The notes: generated from the letters alone by a model not told the origin. 64,000 nucleotides of DNA from JBBDWR01 sp040902745 (GCA_040902745.1 JBBDWR010000013.1:62001-126000), one strand, 5' to 3'; shown: positions 32,351 through 42,520, numbered from the stretch's first letter. Numbers and translations: made by a program.

Positions 32351-35300
32351 TCAACTGCGTTGTGCCAGCCAGGCTTTGCCCGCATCGCAGAACGAGCGGA
32401 AGTCACAGAAGCGGCATTGTGGTCCCGGCGTCGGGTCGAAGGACCCGGCGGTGATCGAACGAACGGTCGTCCCGACGCGTTCACGGATCGCGTCCGGGTC
32501 GTCGACGCGATAGGTGACCTCCGCCTCGCTCGCGAGGTACAGATAGGTCAATGTCAGGTCTTCGGCTCGTTTGTCCCACACCTCGATGCACGCGAGCGCG
32601 TATAGGTCGAGCTGCAGCCGAGCGACCGGATCGTCGGCGGGTGGAACCCTGCCCGTCTTGTAGTCCACGACTTCCCACGCGCCGTCCTCGTCGCCGTAGA
32701 TCGCGTCGATCCGGCCTCGCACGGTCGACTCCCCGACGCGCAGGAGGAAGGGCCGCTCGGCGTACAGCGGCACCGTCGCGCCCAGCCGGCTCCGTTCGAA
32801 CGCCTGCCGGAGCTGGGCGATCTTGCCCGGCGCGCCCGCGAGTTCCTCGACCGTGATGTCGGGAGTCTCCTCGGTTTCGAGCAGTGTCGCCTGGCCGCGC
32901 GCCCGGACCTCGATCCATCGGTGCACCTCGGTGCCGATCCGCGCCGCGGGACCGCTGAACCTCGGAAGCGGCCGAACCGCGGACCAGTAGAAGCGTTTGG
33001 GGCACCGGTCGTAGTCGATCACGCCGCTGACCGAGAGCGTGGTCGGGATCGAGGGGCCGACGGCCGGAGCGGCCTCGCGCCCGCGCAGGTGGGTCGCCAG
33101 CGTCGCACGATCGGCGGCGAGGCGATCGAACTCGGCGCGCTCGGCGGGCGACAGGGCGTCGACCAAACTGGCCTGGACGCCGCTCTCGCGCACCGCCTCG
33201 ACCGCAGCGGGACGCCAACCTTCGGGGAAAAGCGCGTCGGACTCCGGACGCAGAGCGGGTTCGGGCCAGTCGCGCACGAGCCGTTCCCGGTAGCCCATCA
33301 ACGGGTTCTCCTCGCCTTCTTCGGCGTCGGCGTCGACGAACGCCAGGTCGGATCCGGTTGCCCAGTCGCACAGTTCCTCGAAGAACTGGCCGGGGCCCTT
33401 GGCCCGAAGCAACTCGCCGTACCAGTGCGCCGACGACACGATCAATCGATCGCGGGCTCGGGTGAGCGCCACGTAGCACGTGCGGCGTTCCTCGATCAGT
33501 TCCTGGTCGTGTAGCGCGTCCTTGAAGTGACTGAGCACGCCGTCGTACCGGGGCAGGATCGCGGCGTCGCCCCGTAGCTCGAAGTCGAGAGATCGTCCCT
33601 TGCGCGCGGGGTTGTGCTGGATACGCGTGTCGGGAAACAGTCCCTTCGCCATACCCGGTACGAAGACGGTGTCGAACTCGAGTCCCTTGGCGGCGTGGAT
33701 CGTCATGACCTTGACGGAGTCGTCCTCGCTCGGCTGCACGGGACTCCATTCGGGTTTGTCGCTGGCCATCACCGCATCGACATACTCGAGGAACGCGCGC
33801 AGCGTGAGCTCGCCTTCGAGCGGAGCGAACCCGTGCACCTGGTCGAGGAAAGCCGAGAGGTTGCGGCGTTTGGCGACCGACACGTCGGCGTCGACCTCGG
33901 CCTCGAGCTCCGCCAGAAGGCCGGAGCGTCGGACGACCTCGGCCAGGAACTCGCCGACCGGTCTGCGCGCCAGCTCGCGCAGCGCGACGAGCTCCGAGCG
34001 GCATTCCAGCAGGCGTGCGCGCCCCTCGTCGGAGAGCCCCTCGATCTCGCCCAGGTGCTCGAGCGCCTCCGCGAACAACACAGGGAGCTCATCGGACAGA
34101 TCCTCATCCTCCTCGCGGATCTCGTGACCGCGGGGTCGGTGATTGCGGCCCTTGGCCCAAGCCGCCACCCCGGCCATGTCGCGAGCTCCGACCCGATAGC
34201 GGGGTCCGAGCAGGATCCGAGCCAGCGCGACGCTCGCCTCGGGGTCGGCCGCCGCCCGCGCGTACGCGAGCACCTCGACGACTTCCGGCATCTGGAGCAG
34301 TCCCGCGAGTCCCACGATCTCCACGGGGACCCCGCGACGGGCGCAGCTCAGCTGCAGCGTCGGGAACAGACGGGAGGTGCGGCACAACACCGCGTGCTCG
34401 CGCCAGGGTTCTCCCTGATCGTGCAGCGCGACGATGCGCTCGGCGATCGCCTCGGACTCGAGCACTTCGTCACGGAACAGCAGCACCTGCACCTCGCCGG
34501 TGCCGCGGGAGGGCCACGGCTCGAGGGTCTTGCCGGGATCGGGACGCTGTTCGGGTGGCAGCGGACCGATGATCGCGTCGGCGGCGGCGAGGATGCGCGA
34601 GCCACTGCGGAAGTTGGTCTTGAGCGGCAGGGTTTCGGCCTGAGAGCCGTCGGACCGAAGGAACGCGTCCGGGAAGTCCAGGAGGTTGAAGAGGCTGGCT
34701 CCTCGCCAGGCGTAGATGTTCTGGTCGGGGTCGCCGACCGCGGTGACCGGATGTCCACCGGCGAACACCGACGCCATCAGCCGGGCCTGCGCGACGTTGG
34801 TGTCCTGGTACTCGTCGAGCAGAACCGCGCGGAATCGGTCGCGGTACTCCTCGCCGATCTGCGGATGCGCCTCGACGGCGCGAACCGCCAGGTCGATCTG
34901 GTCTCCGAAGTCCAAAGCCCCGAGCCGGCGCTTCTCCTGACGGAACACCTCGACCGCGCGCGCCAGCTCGATCCGTTCGACCGCGGCGGTGTAGGCGCTG
35001 TCGGATCGGTGGCCCGCCAGCTGCTCGAGACGCGAGGTGTTGAACTCGATCACCTGCTCCGGAGACACCAGGTGGTTCTGCAACTGGTCCTCGAGCGTGA
35101 GGATCGACTCGATCATCGTCGGCTGCCACTGGGTGGAGAAGTGCTCGAACGGCATCAGATCGAGCACCTTCGAGCACAACTCGACGCGCTGGGCCTGAGC
35201 GAGCACTCGTTGCCCCGGCTCGACCCCCGCGTACATCCCGTAACGATCGAGGAGTGACGCTGCGAACCCGTGGTAGTTCGCGATCTCCGGTTCTTCACCT

Positions 35301-35587
35301 TCGTCGAGATCGAGTACCCGCAAGGCCGCGCGGATCCGAGAGACCAGGTTTTCCGTGGCCTTGTTCGTGAACGTGAGACAGAGCACGTTGCCGGGGAACG
35401 CGCCGTCGCGCCCGGCCAACGCTTCGAGCGCGAGGTAGATCACTCGCGCCGCCATCACCGAGGTCTTCCCCGATCCGGCGCCTGCGACCAGTACGGAAGG
35501 CTCCATCGGCATCGAGATCGCACGCCACTGCTCCGGCGTGGGCTCGTTGCCGAGGAACTCGACGATCTCCCGCGGCGCGGCGCTCAT
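32351..35587 (-). CDS. adnB: ATP-dependent helicase-nuclease subunit, AdnB-like
   Basis: A 1078-residue SF1A helicase joined to a RecB-type nuclease. Walker A is AGAGSGKT at residues 35-42, with FTNKAT (motif Ia), LLDEYQDTN (Walker B), VGDPDQNIYAWRGA (motif III), TIHAAKGLEFD (motif V) and VALTRARDRL (motif VI). The C-terminal nuclease has VVDYKTG (D-x-K) and the four Fe-S cysteines (YDRCPKRF, then CRFCDFRSFC). AdnAB resects double-strand ends for homologous recombination in actinobacteria. The start overlaps the adnA stop by 4 nt, and the gene order adnA-adnB matches mycobacteria. Confidence 0.9.
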   Translation of the reverse strand: MSAAPREIVEFLGNEPTPEQWRAISMPMEPSVLVAGAGSGKTSVMAARVIYLALEALAGRDGAFPGNVLCLTFTNKATENLVSRIRAALRVLDLDEGEEPEIANYHGFAASLLDRYGMYAGVEPGQRVLAQAQRVELCSKVLDLMPFEHFSTQWQPTMIESILTLEDQLQNHLVSPEQVIEFNTSRLEQLAGHRSDSAYTAAVERIELARAVEVFRQEKRRLGALDFGDQIDLAVRAVEAHPQIGEEYRDRFRAVLLDEYQDTNVAQARLMASVFAGGHPVTAVGDPDQNIYAWRGASLFNLLDFPDAFLRSDGSQAETLPLKTNFRSGSRILAAADAIIGPLPPEQRPDPGKTLEPWPSRGTGEVQVLLFRDEVLESEAIAERIVALHDQGEPWREHAVLCRTSRLFPTLQLSCARRGVPVEIVGLAGLLQMPEVVEVLAYARAAADPEASVALARILLGPRYRVGARDMAGVAAWAKGRNHRPRGHEIREEDEDLSDELPVLFAEALEHLGEIEGLSDEGRARLLECRSELVALRELARRPVGEFLAEVVRRSGLLAELEAEVDADVSVAKRRNLSAFLDQVHGFAPLEGELTLRAFLEYVDAVMASDKPEWSPVQPSEDDSVKVMTIHAAKGLEFDTVFVPGMAKGLFPDTRIQHNPARKGRSLDFELRGDAAILPRYDGVLSHFKDALHDQELIEERRTCYVALTRARDRLIVSSAHWYGELLRAKGPGQFFEELCDWATGSDLAFVDADAEEGEENPLMGYRERLVRDWPEPALRPESDALFPEGWRPAAVEAVRESGVQASLVDALSPAERAEFDRLAADRATLATHLRGREAAPAVGPSIPTTLSVSGVIDYDRCPKRFYWSAVRPLPRFSGPAARIGTEVHRWIEVRARGQATLLETEETPDITVEELAGAPGKIAQLRQAFERSRLGATVPLYAERPFLLRVGESTVRGRIDAIYGDEDGAWEVVDYKTGRVPPADDPVARLQLDLYALACIEVWDKRAEDLTLTYLYLASEAEVTYRVDDPDAIRERVGTTVRSITAGSFDPTPGPQCRFCDFRSFCDAGKAWLAQRS

Positions 35588-38562
35588 GCCTCGGCCTCCT
35601 GCGGGGATGCGGACGATCCCGTTGTATCGAAGACCGGTCGTCCCTCCGGGTAGAGCGAGCACAGCGTGCGGAAGTCGCAGAAGAAGCAGTTGGCGTCGGT
35701 GGCCGGACGCCAGACCTCTTCTTCGCGTCGCTCGCGGATCTGGTCGACCAGGCCGGAGATGCGCTCGCGCATGTCCTCTTGGAAGCTCTCCTCACCGGCG
35801 GGGGAGATCGGCCACGCCACCTGCTTGGTTTCGTTGGGATGCCGCCACGCGCCGGAAAGGTAGGCGAGCTCCACCGCACGCACGGGGCGGAACTCGGCGA
35901 GTTCCTCCGCCTGTTGCACCGCGAGGTAGTAGATCCCGAGCTGCAGGCTGGTACCGGGTTTGGGCGCGTTGTCGCCTTTGCCCGACTTGAAGTCGGTGAT
36001 CCGGTTGCCGCCGCCCTCAAGGGGACCGATCCGGTCGATGTAGCCGCGGAATCGCGCTCCTTCGTAGTCGAAGGCGAATCCCACCTCCGACGCCGTGGCC
36101 GGCAGGGGTCCGTAGTCGCGCAGCCAGTTCGGAAGCATGCGCTGTTCGGCGAGCTGGCGATAGCCGTCGGATACCGCCCGGGAGGGGAACACATCTTCGC
36201 GCCAACGGCGTCGAAGTTCGTCGACGAGCGCTTCGATCGTGCGCTCGACCGTGCCGTTCTCACAGTCCTCGATGATCGCGTGCACCGTCGTGCCGACCCA
36301 GGCCTGGTGACCGCCGCTGCGAGACAGCCCGAGCTCCTCGGACAACACGTATTGCAGCGAACAGTTCTCGAGCTTCTCCAATCGCGAGTAGGACAGGTGC
36401 AGGGGATCGTCGTCGTTGCCGGGCTCCTCGGTCCAGTCGCGCAAGAACCACCACGACGACGGCTGAACGCCCAGGGACACGAGACCCGAGAGCCCTGCGA
36501 GTCGCTGGACCGGCGCCCCGTTCGGATCCGCGAGGTCGCGCCGCCACCCTGCGGCGGCCTCTGCGACCGACGCGGGCTCGCCGACGTCGGGTGCATCGAG
36601 CGGGGAGGACCAGGCCGTGGTGGGGATCTCGTCGACGAACCGCGACCGGATCGACGCGTCTGCGGCATGCGGATCGCTCGCGGTGAGCACGACGCGTCGT
36701 CGGGCGCGCGACAGCACGACGTGGAACAGGCGGCGCTCGTCGGAGAGCCGCGCGCGGTTGCGTTCGGAACGCGAGCGAGGACCGAGCAACGCCTCGAGGT
36801 CGAACATCGGCTCGGGGCGATGCAGGCTGGGGAAGGTGCCCTCGACGACGCCCGCGACGATCACCGTGTCGAACTCGCGACCCACAGCGGCGTGGGCAGT
36901 GAGCACCTGGACGGCGTCGGCCGCTCCGATGCCGGCCGCGGCTTGCGGGCCGCCTTCACCTCGATCGAGGCGTTCGAGGAACGCCTCCACCGAACGATCG
37001 GTGGATTCGTCCGCCCGGGCGAGTGCACGGGTGAGCGCCAGCACCGCGTCCAGATCGCGCGCTGCATCGGGATCGGTCTCCGCCCGCTCGATCAGCGGCG
37101 AGGAGTTGGGCAACCCGTTCCACAGAACCCGGAAGGTCTCCAGCGCCGACGTGGGAGCGAGCCGCTCCGCCTCGGTCAACGCACCGTCGACCGAGGCCAA
37201 CCTCGCGCTCTCGCCGTCGGTGAGCCCGGTCGTGTTCCGAAGCGCGTCTCGAGGAGTCCCCCGTGCCTGTCGTGTTGCGCGCAACAGGGTTCGCGCCGAC
37301 GCGGGGGAGAGCGCTCCGATCTCGGAGGTGAGCAGAGACTCGACCAGGTCGTCGCGACGGTCCGGGAACGCCGTCCACTCGAGCGCGAGCAGGTACGGGA
37401 TCGCGCCCGGTTCGGCGCGCAGCGTTGCCGCTCCGCGCGGGGCTTGCCTAGGGACATCGCAGTCATCAAGAGCGCGGAGCAGACTCGCCATATCCGCGTT
37501 CTCCCGGCGCACGATCACCGCCAGATCGCGCCACGGGGTCGCGTGCTGCACGTGGATGCGACGCAGCTCGCGCGCGATCGCTCCGTGCTCTTCGGAGGTG
37601 TGGGCGTACCGGCGCGCTTCGATCGCGCGTTGGGCCCCGCGATGATCGGTCGTGAGCTCGATCGTCGTCGCACCGCGGAATCGCTCGACGAACCGTTCGC
37701 ACGGTTCCACGGTGGTCCCCTGGAAGGAGAAGACGTGCGAACCGGGGTCACCCGCCACGACCAGCGAGGTGGGCCGGATCGCGGCTACGAGTGCCTCGGC
37801 CGCAAAGGTGGTGTCGTGGTAGTCGTCGACGATCAGGTGATCGAATGCGGGTTCGCCGTCGGCGGCAGCCACGGCCGCCTGCTCCACCAGTCCGGCGAAG
37901 TCGACCTGACGCTGATCGTCGAGCACGCTGAGGTAGGCGCGATAGAACCGCGCGATCTCGTCGAACCCCGGGAGCGCGCGGGTCTGCGCTCGTCGCGAGA
38001 CCTCGTCCGGAGACAACAGAGCCTCTTGTGCGCGGAGCAGGAACTGGCGGACCTGATCGGCGAAGCCGCGCATCTGCAGCATCGAGCTGTAGGCGGGCCA
38101 CTGGGTAGGATCCTCGCCCAGCAGGAGTTCGTGCACCCGTTCGAACTGTTCCTGTGCGGATAGCACCATGGGTGGCTCGGTGTAGCCGAGTCGCTCGAAG
38201 CGGCGACCGACGACGTCGAAAGCAAGACCGTGGATCGTCACCACATGTAGGACCGGCTTGGAGCCCGACACGCGTGCGAGCAGATCCGCCCGTGCTTCGT
38301 CGCGCGCCCTGCGCGAGCCGACGATCAATGCGACGCGCTCGGGGTCTTCCGACTCGACCAACCTCAGGAAGCGTTCACGCAGAGCCGCCGTCTTGCCGGT
38401 TCCGGGCCCTCCGAGCACGAGTAGCGAACCCCGCGAGTGGTCGACCACGACACGTTGGTCGGCATCCATCGAGAGGGGATCCTCCGAGAGGGGATCCTCC
38501 GAGCGTGGATCCTCCGAGCGTGGATCTTCCAAGCGTGGATCTTCTGAGGAGGAGGGGCTCAT
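35584..38562 (-). CDS. adnA: ATP-dependent helicase-nuclease subunit, AdnA-like
   Basis: A 992-residue partner of AdnB. Walker A is GGPGTGKT at residues 51-58; the Walker B segment is IVDDYHDTT, with VAGDPGSHVFSFQG next and QVLTAHAAVGREFDTVIVAG as motif V. The motifs are weaker than in AdnB, as expected for AdnA. The C-terminal nuclease has ITDFKSG and Fe-S cysteines (LENCSLQYVL, then CFFCDFRTLC). The first 31 residues are an acidic S/E-D-P-R/L repeat encoded by five 15-bp tandem units; ATG 38469 just after it is an alternative start giving 961 residues. It opens the operon and overlaps adnB by 4 nt. Confidence 0.9.
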   Translation of the reverse strand: MSPSSSEDPRLEDPRSEDPRSEDPLSEDPLSMDADQRVVVDHSRGSLLVLGGPGTGKTAALRERFLRLVESEDPERVALIVGSRRARDEARADLLARVSGSKPVLHVVTIHGLAFDVVGRRFERLGYTEPPMVLSAQEQFERVHELLLGEDPTQWPAYSSMLQMRGFADQVRQFLLRAQEALLSPDEVSRRAQTRALPGFDEIARFYRAYLSVLDDQRQVDFAGLVEQAAVAAADGEPAFDHLIVDDYHDTTFAAEALVAAIRPTSLVVAGDPGSHVFSFQGTTVEPCERFVERFRGATTIELTTDHRGAQRAIEARRYAHTSEEHGAIARELRRIHVQHATPWRDLAVIVRRENADMASLLRALDDCDVPRQAPRGAATLRAEPGAIPYLLALEWTAFPDRRDDLVESLLTSEIGALSPASARTLLRATRQARGTPRDALRNTTGLTDGESARLASVDGALTEAERLAPTSALETFRVLWNGLPNSSPLIERAETDPDAARDLDAVLALTRALARADESTDRSVEAFLERLDRGEGGPQAAAGIGAADAVQVLTAHAAVGREFDTVIVAGVVEGTFPSLHRPEPMFDLEALLGPRSRSERNRARLSDERRLFHVVLSRARRRVVLTASDPHAADASIRSRFVDEIPTTAWSSPLDAPDVGEPASVAEAAAGWRRDLADPNGAPVQRLAGLSGLVSLGVQPSSWWFLRDWTEEPGNDDDPLHLSYSRLEKLENCSLQYVLSEELGLSRSGGHQAWVGTTVHAIIEDCENGTVERTIEALVDELRRRWREDVFPSRAVSDGYRQLAEQRMLPNWLRDYGPLPATASEVGFAFDYEGARFRGYIDRIGPLEGGGNRITDFKSGKGDNAPKPGTSLQLGIYYLAVQQAEELAEFRPVRAVELAYLSGAWRHPNETKQVAWPISPAGEESFQEDMRERISGLVDQIRERREEEVWRPATDANCFFCDFRTLCSLYPEGRPVFDTTGSSASPQEAEA
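38471..38545 (-). repeat. Five tandem 15-bp repeats at the adnA 5' end
   Basis: Five consecutive units of gagaggggatcctcc / gagcgtggatcctcc / aagcgtggatcttct type, with the last copies diverged. In frame they encode repeated S/L-E-D-P-R/L. The in-frame length means copy number changes would not disrupt the protein. Confidence 0.95.
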
Positions 38563-38605
38563 GCTCTCGGATGCTACCCAGAGGCACCGACAGGCGCGCC
38601 GCGGA

Positions 38606-39814
38606 TCAGGCGTCCGGTCGACGAGGAGGTTCGGACCCCTCGCCCGGCGGGGCGGATCCGGGAGCTGGGGGCCGACCCGATCCGGTCGGCACGGGTGGAA
38701 CCGCGGGGGTGGGGTCGCCGTAGCCCTGGTGGCGACGCAGCCACGTTTCGAGATCTTCCGGCCCGATAGCCCCGACGAGCCGTTCGCCTTCCATCACCAA
38801 GCCGTTGCGTGGGCCGAGTGCGCCGAGGGCGTGATCCAGCGAGTCCTCGGGACCCACCACCGGGACCGAGGACAGCGGTTCCATCCCGTCGCGCGCGGGT
38901 CGCAGCGGGTCCCGTGCCCCGATCTTGCGCGCGGTGTCGAACGAGATGAGTCCGATCACCCGCCCGTCTCCGTCGACGACGGGGAAGTCCTCCCGCTCCC
39001 GCCCGCGTAAGAACCCGTCGAGGGTCTCGGAGAGAGACAGGTCGGCCGGGATCGTGGTCGGCGGCGGGCGCATCGCGTCGCGCACACGTCCTTGCCGCAA
39101 GCCGGACCGCAACGCGAGCCGTTGCTCGGACTGACGACCGCTGGCGATCATCGTCCATCCGATGAACCCGAGGAAGAAGACGAACCCGAGGTCCCCGCGA
39201 GCGACGAGCAGGTACACAGCACCCGCGATCAACGCCCACCCGACCACGGTCCCGGCGACCGCCGCCACGCGTTCTCCCGTCTCCCGCCGGCGCGAGATCC
39301 CCCAGACGGAGGCGAGCAGCACGCGACCGCCGTCCAGCGGCAGCCCAGGGAGCGCGTTCAGCACCGCGACCAGGGTGTTGATGTAGGCGAGGTAGCCGAA
39401 CATCCCGTTCCATACCGGATCGGCGGTTGCGAGCTCGGCGATCTTGAACAGTCCTCCGAGTACCAGGCTGCTCAGCGGTCCGACGGCGGACACGAGCAGC
39501 TCGCCCCGTGCGCCCTTCTTGTCGGCCTGCACCTCGGTGAACCCACCCCAGAAGATCAGCGTGATCCCGCGTACGGGCAGGCCGAGGACCCGGCCGGCAA
39601 CGGCATGTGCGCCTTCGTGGATCAGGATCGATCCGAAGAAGAGCACGGTGGCGATCAGCGCGAACCCGACGCCCTCGCTGTCGGCCAGGCCGTAGACCCG
39701 CGTGAACGTCACGTACTGGCTATAGAGGATCAGACCTGCGATCCACAGGAACGAGCTGTCGAGCCGGAGCGGGATCCCGGCGATCGTCGCGATCTTGAAG
39801 CCTCGACCGAACAC
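38606..39814 (-). CDS. Site-2 protease (M50 family) with CBS domain pair
   Basis: The 402-residue protein is an intramembrane zinc metalloprotease of the Rip3/SpoIVFB type. It has six or so membrane helices, ILIHEGAHAVAG (HExxH) in the second or third helix, and NALPGLPLDGGR (the LDG motif giving the third zinc ligand). From about residue 240 a CBS pair follows (DAMRPPPTTIPADLSLSETL, FPVVDGDGRVIGLI), which usually senses an adenine nucleotide. The last 45 residues are a Pro/Gly-rich tail. Such enzymes cut anti-sigma factors or division proteins in the membrane. It starts at GTG 39814. Confidence 0.92.
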   Translation of the reverse strand: MFGRGFKIATIAGIPLRLDSSFLWIAGLILYSQYVTFTRVYGLADSEGVGFALIATVLFFGSILIHEGAHAVAGRVLGLPVRGITLIFWGGFTEVQADKKGARGELLVSAVGPLSSLVLGGLFKIAELATADPVWNGMFGYLAYINTLVAVLNALPGLPLDGGRVLLASVWGISRRRETGERVAAVAGTVVGWALIAGAVYLLVARGDLGFVFFLGFIGWTMIASGRQSEQRLALRSGLRQGRVRDAMRPPPTTIPADLSLSETLDGFLRGREREDFPVVDGDGRVIGLISFDTARKIGARDPLRPARDGMEPLSSVPVVGPEDSLDHALGALGPRNGLVMEGERLVGAIGPEDLETWLRRHQGYGDPTPAVPPVPTGSGRPPAPGSAPPGEGSEPPRRPDA

Positions 39815-39963
39815 GATCCCGCCACCCTACTGCGCGTCTTCGGATACGGGTGGCGCGGGAGTGGTACGGGGGGTGCGCAGATTCGTGTAGCGCAGCCAGG
39901 CCATTCGGCGCCCACGGTCCCGCCATGCGGTCCCTTATCCTCTGGTCTTCGGGGCGAGTTCGA

Positions 39964-40887
39964 TCAGTCGGTCAGATCGACGTCGAGCAGGCCGGCGAGG
40001 TCGCGCGCGTTGTTGACCGCGTAGTCGCGGTAGCAGTTGTTCATCAACACGTGGGTTTCGCGAGTCTGGTCCGCCATCGCCTCGATCCGCGGCACCCACG
40101 GCTCGAGCTCGGCTTGCTCGTAGTGGTAGGTGAACCGGTCCACCGCGGTCTCGCTCTTCTTCTCCCAGTTCTCAGAGTTGCGCCCGTGGAAACGCACCAT
40201 CGACAGGTCGTCGGCCGTAGCCTCGGCGATCGGCGGCAGGCTCGAGTCGAAGCCTTGCGGCATGTCGACAGCAACGTACGGCAGATCCCGCTCGCGTAGG
40301 AACGACAGCGTCTCGTCCTGGTTTCGTTCCTCCAGCCAGCTCTTGTGGCGGAACTCGATCGCCACGCGGTAGTCGGGCAGGCGTTCGACGACCTCGTCGA
40401 TGTAGGCCTTGGACTTGCGCGAGATCGTGAACCACTGCGGGAACTGGAACAGCACGGCTCCGAGCTTGCCGGCCGAGTGCAGCGGCATCAGCGCATCGCG
40501 GAACCGTTGCCATGCCTCGTCGACGATGTCCTGCGGGAGCTGCTCGCGATACCAACGCCGCTTGTCCTGCTGCGACTCGGGGACGCGCTCGGCCAAGTCC
40601 TTGTACAGGGAGTCGGGTCGCGTCGGGTGGTTCGTCAGCAGTGAGTACGCCTTGATGTTGAAGGTGAAATGCGGGGGCGTGCGCTCGATCCACAGCACGG
40701 AGTTCCGCTCGCTCGGTGGGAAGTAGTAGGTGGAGTCGACCTCGACGAGGGGGAACTGCGAGGCATAGAACCGCAACCGCTTCTCGGCCGTCTTCGCCTC
40801 GGGGGGGTAGAAGTCGGATTCCTTGACCAGCGTGGGGTCGGTCCAACTGGAGGTGCCGATCAGAACCTTGCCGGAGGAGGGGGCCAT
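39964..40887 (-). CDS. DUF72 family protein
   Basis: A 307-residue TIM-barrel protein of the DUF72 (YecE) family: VLIGTSSWTDPTL at the start, FPLVEVDSTYYFPPSERNSV, then FTFNIKAYSLLTNH, VLFQFPQWFTI, AIEFRHKSWL and HVLMNNCYRDYAVNNA. The family's biochemical role is unknown. ATG 40887 is 6 nt after a TAGCCT box, so it is probably leaderless. It lies 149 nt upstream of the site-2 protease; that gap holds only the probable TAGGGT -10 box of the protease gene. Confidence 0.9.
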   Translation of the reverse strand: MAPSSGKVLIGTSSWTDPTLVKESDFYPPEAKTAEKRLRFYASQFPLVEVDSTYYFPPSERNSVLWIERTPPHFTFNIKAYSLLTNHPTRPDSLYKDLAERVPESQQDKRRWYREQLPQDIVDEAWQRFRDALMPLHSAGKLGAVLFQFPQWFTISRKSKAYIDEVVERLPDYRVAIEFRHKSWLEERNQDETLSFLRERDLPYVAVDMPQGFDSSLPPIAEATADDLSMVRFHGRNSENWEKKSETAVDRFTYHYEQAELEPWVPRIEAMADQTRETHVLMNNCYRDYAVNNARDLAGLLDVDLTD

Positions 40888-40932
40888 CGGGTCAGGCTAA
40901 CGAGGCCAGCCGACGTGTGTGCGCCGCGGATG

Positions 40933-41418
40933 TCAGCCTTCGACGGCCTCGTTGGGAGGTGTGGCAGTCGGATCGGGTGTGACGGCCGCCGCCTCACGCC
41001 TGGCGGCGCGTTCGGCGCGGCGCGCCTCCTTCTTCTCCGCCCGCTGGCGCTTCTTGCCGAGTGCGAGGTCTTTCGCCTTGATCGCCTGCTCTTTGGCCTT
41101 GTTCAGCAGCCGCTGCGCCCAGACGTATTCGGTGGCGAGCACTGCGAGGCCGACAAAGATCAGGGCCCACCCAGGGCCCGGCAACACGAGCAATGCGATA
41201 CCGACCAGGATCAATGCGAACCCGACGATCGTGACGGCGACGCGCTTGGCGTTGCGCCCGATGAATTTGCCTACGACCTTGATCGGATAGATCGAGCGGC
41301 GATCGTGCCAGCGCTCCTGCTTGCCCCGGTCGGTCGCCTCGAAGTCCGCGAGCGCATCGGAGGCGTCGCGTTCCTCGGGCTCGTCGCCCCAGACGTGGTG
41401 TGGGTCGGTTTCAGTCAT
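40933..41418 (-). CDS. PGPGW-motif membrane protein
   Basis: A 161-residue protein with a conserved two-helix hairpin (about residues 58-95): VTIVGFALILVGIALLVL, then PGPGWALIFVGLAVLATEYV. This is the signature of a small actinobacterial transmembrane family (TIGR02611/PGPGW). A basic K/R/A-rich helix follows. The function is unknown. It sits between terC and the DUF72 gene on the same strand. Confidence 0.85.
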   Translation of the reverse strand: MTETDPHHVWGDEPEERDASDALADFEATDRGKQERWHDRRSIYPIKVVGKFIGRNAKRVAVTIVGFALILVGIALLVLPGPGWALIFVGLAVLATEYVWAQRLLNKAKEQAIKAKDLALGKKRQRAEKKEARRAERAARREAAAVTPDPTATPPNEAVEG

Positions 41419-41515
41419 CGCAGGTCAGAAGCGGTCTCAGGCGGCTTCATCCACCAGTTTCGCATATCGTCACGCTCTCCCGCCTCCGCCAAACGGTCCT
41501 GGCATGAGGCTGTTG

Positions 41516-42520
41516 TCATCCGATGTGCTCGGTATCCCGATCCTCGGTTCCATCCTCGGATGGTGAAGGGGTCGCGCCCCCCGGCGGCGCAGGCAGCGAG
41601 GCACCCGGGGGGGTAACCGTCCGCCGGAGGGACGCGACGATGGAGGCGGTCAGTGTCAGCGCGATCACTGCCAACGAAGCCCAGATGGGCACGTGGTAGA
41701 TGTCGGACAGGAGCATCTTGGCTCCCACGAAGACCAACACCGCCGCCAAACCGATCCTGAGATACGTGAATCGTCCGATCATGTCCGCGAGGAGGAAGTA
41801 CAAGGCGCGCAGCCCGAGGATCGCGAAGGCGTTCGATGTGAACACCAGAAAGGTGTCGTCGGTTACCGCGAAGATCGCGGGGATCGAGTCGACCGCGAAC
41901 ACGACGTCGGTCGTCTCGACGATCACGAGCACGGCGAACAAGGGAGTGGCCACCCATCTCCCCGCCGTACGTATCCAGAACCGCTGACCCTGAAACTCCG
42001 AGGTCATCGGCACGACCCGCCGCATGAGGCGGAGCACGGGATTGCGCTGGGGATCCACGTGCATCTCGCTGCTCCTGGCCATCCGCACGCCGGTGAATAC
42101 CAACAGCCCGCCGAAGAGGTAGATCGCCCAGTGGAAGTTGTCCAGCAACGACGCTCCTGCCGCGATGAAGATCCCGCGCATCACCAATGCGCCGAGCACG
42201 CCCCAGAACAACACCCGGTGCTGATAGCGCGATGGGACGGCGAAGAACGAGAAGATCAAGGCGAACACGAAGATGTTGTCCACCGAGAGGCTCTTCTCGA
42301 TCAGATACCCGGCGAGGTACTCACCGCCGGCCTCGGGTCCGAGCCACACCCAAACGATCACGCCGAACGAGAGTCCTAGCGTGATCCACACCGCGCTCCA
42401 CGCGGCAGACTCCTTGATCGAGACCTCGTGCGCATCGCGATGGAACACGAGCAGGTCGATCGCGAGCATCGCGAGAACGAACGCGACGAACGCGACCCAT
42501 ATCCAGAGATCGATCTGCAA
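41516..42520 (-). CDS. TerC-family integral membrane protein (probable manganese exporter)
   Basis: The protein has about nine membrane helices and the TerC signatures: EKSLSVDNIFVFALIFSFF, where the acidic/Asn residues line a metal path, and ETTDVVFAVDSIPAIFAVT, followed by FTSNAFAILGLRALYFLL. TerC/Alx proteins export Mn2+, also to metalate secreted proteins. I choose TTG 42520 (334 residues) because gagggagg lies 7 nt upstream. ATG 42550 is an alternative, but it is enclosed in a small hairpin. The manganese riboswitch in the leader strongly supports the role. Confidence 0.92.
   Translation of the reverse strand: MQIDLWIWVAFVAFVLAMLAIDLLVFHRDAHEVSIKESAAWSAVWITLGLSFGVIVWVWLGPEAGGEYLAGYLIEKSLSVDNIFVFALIFSFFAVPSRYQHRVLFWGVLGALVMRGIFIAAGASLLDNFHWAIYLFGGLLVFTGVRMARSSEMHVDPQRNPVLRLMRRVVPMTSEFQGQRFWIRTAGRWVATPLFAVLVIVETTDVVFAVDSIPAIFAVTDDTFLVFTSNAFAILGLRALYFLLADMIGRFTYLRIGLAAVLVFVGAKMLLSDIYHVPIWASLAVIALTLTASIVASLRRTVTPPGASLPAPPGGATPSPSEDGTEDRDTEHIG

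Noticed and set aside
35779..38163. Plus-strand frame of 794 codons opposite adnA
   Set aside because: No recognisable domain, and its composition is that of an antisense frame of a high-GC gene.
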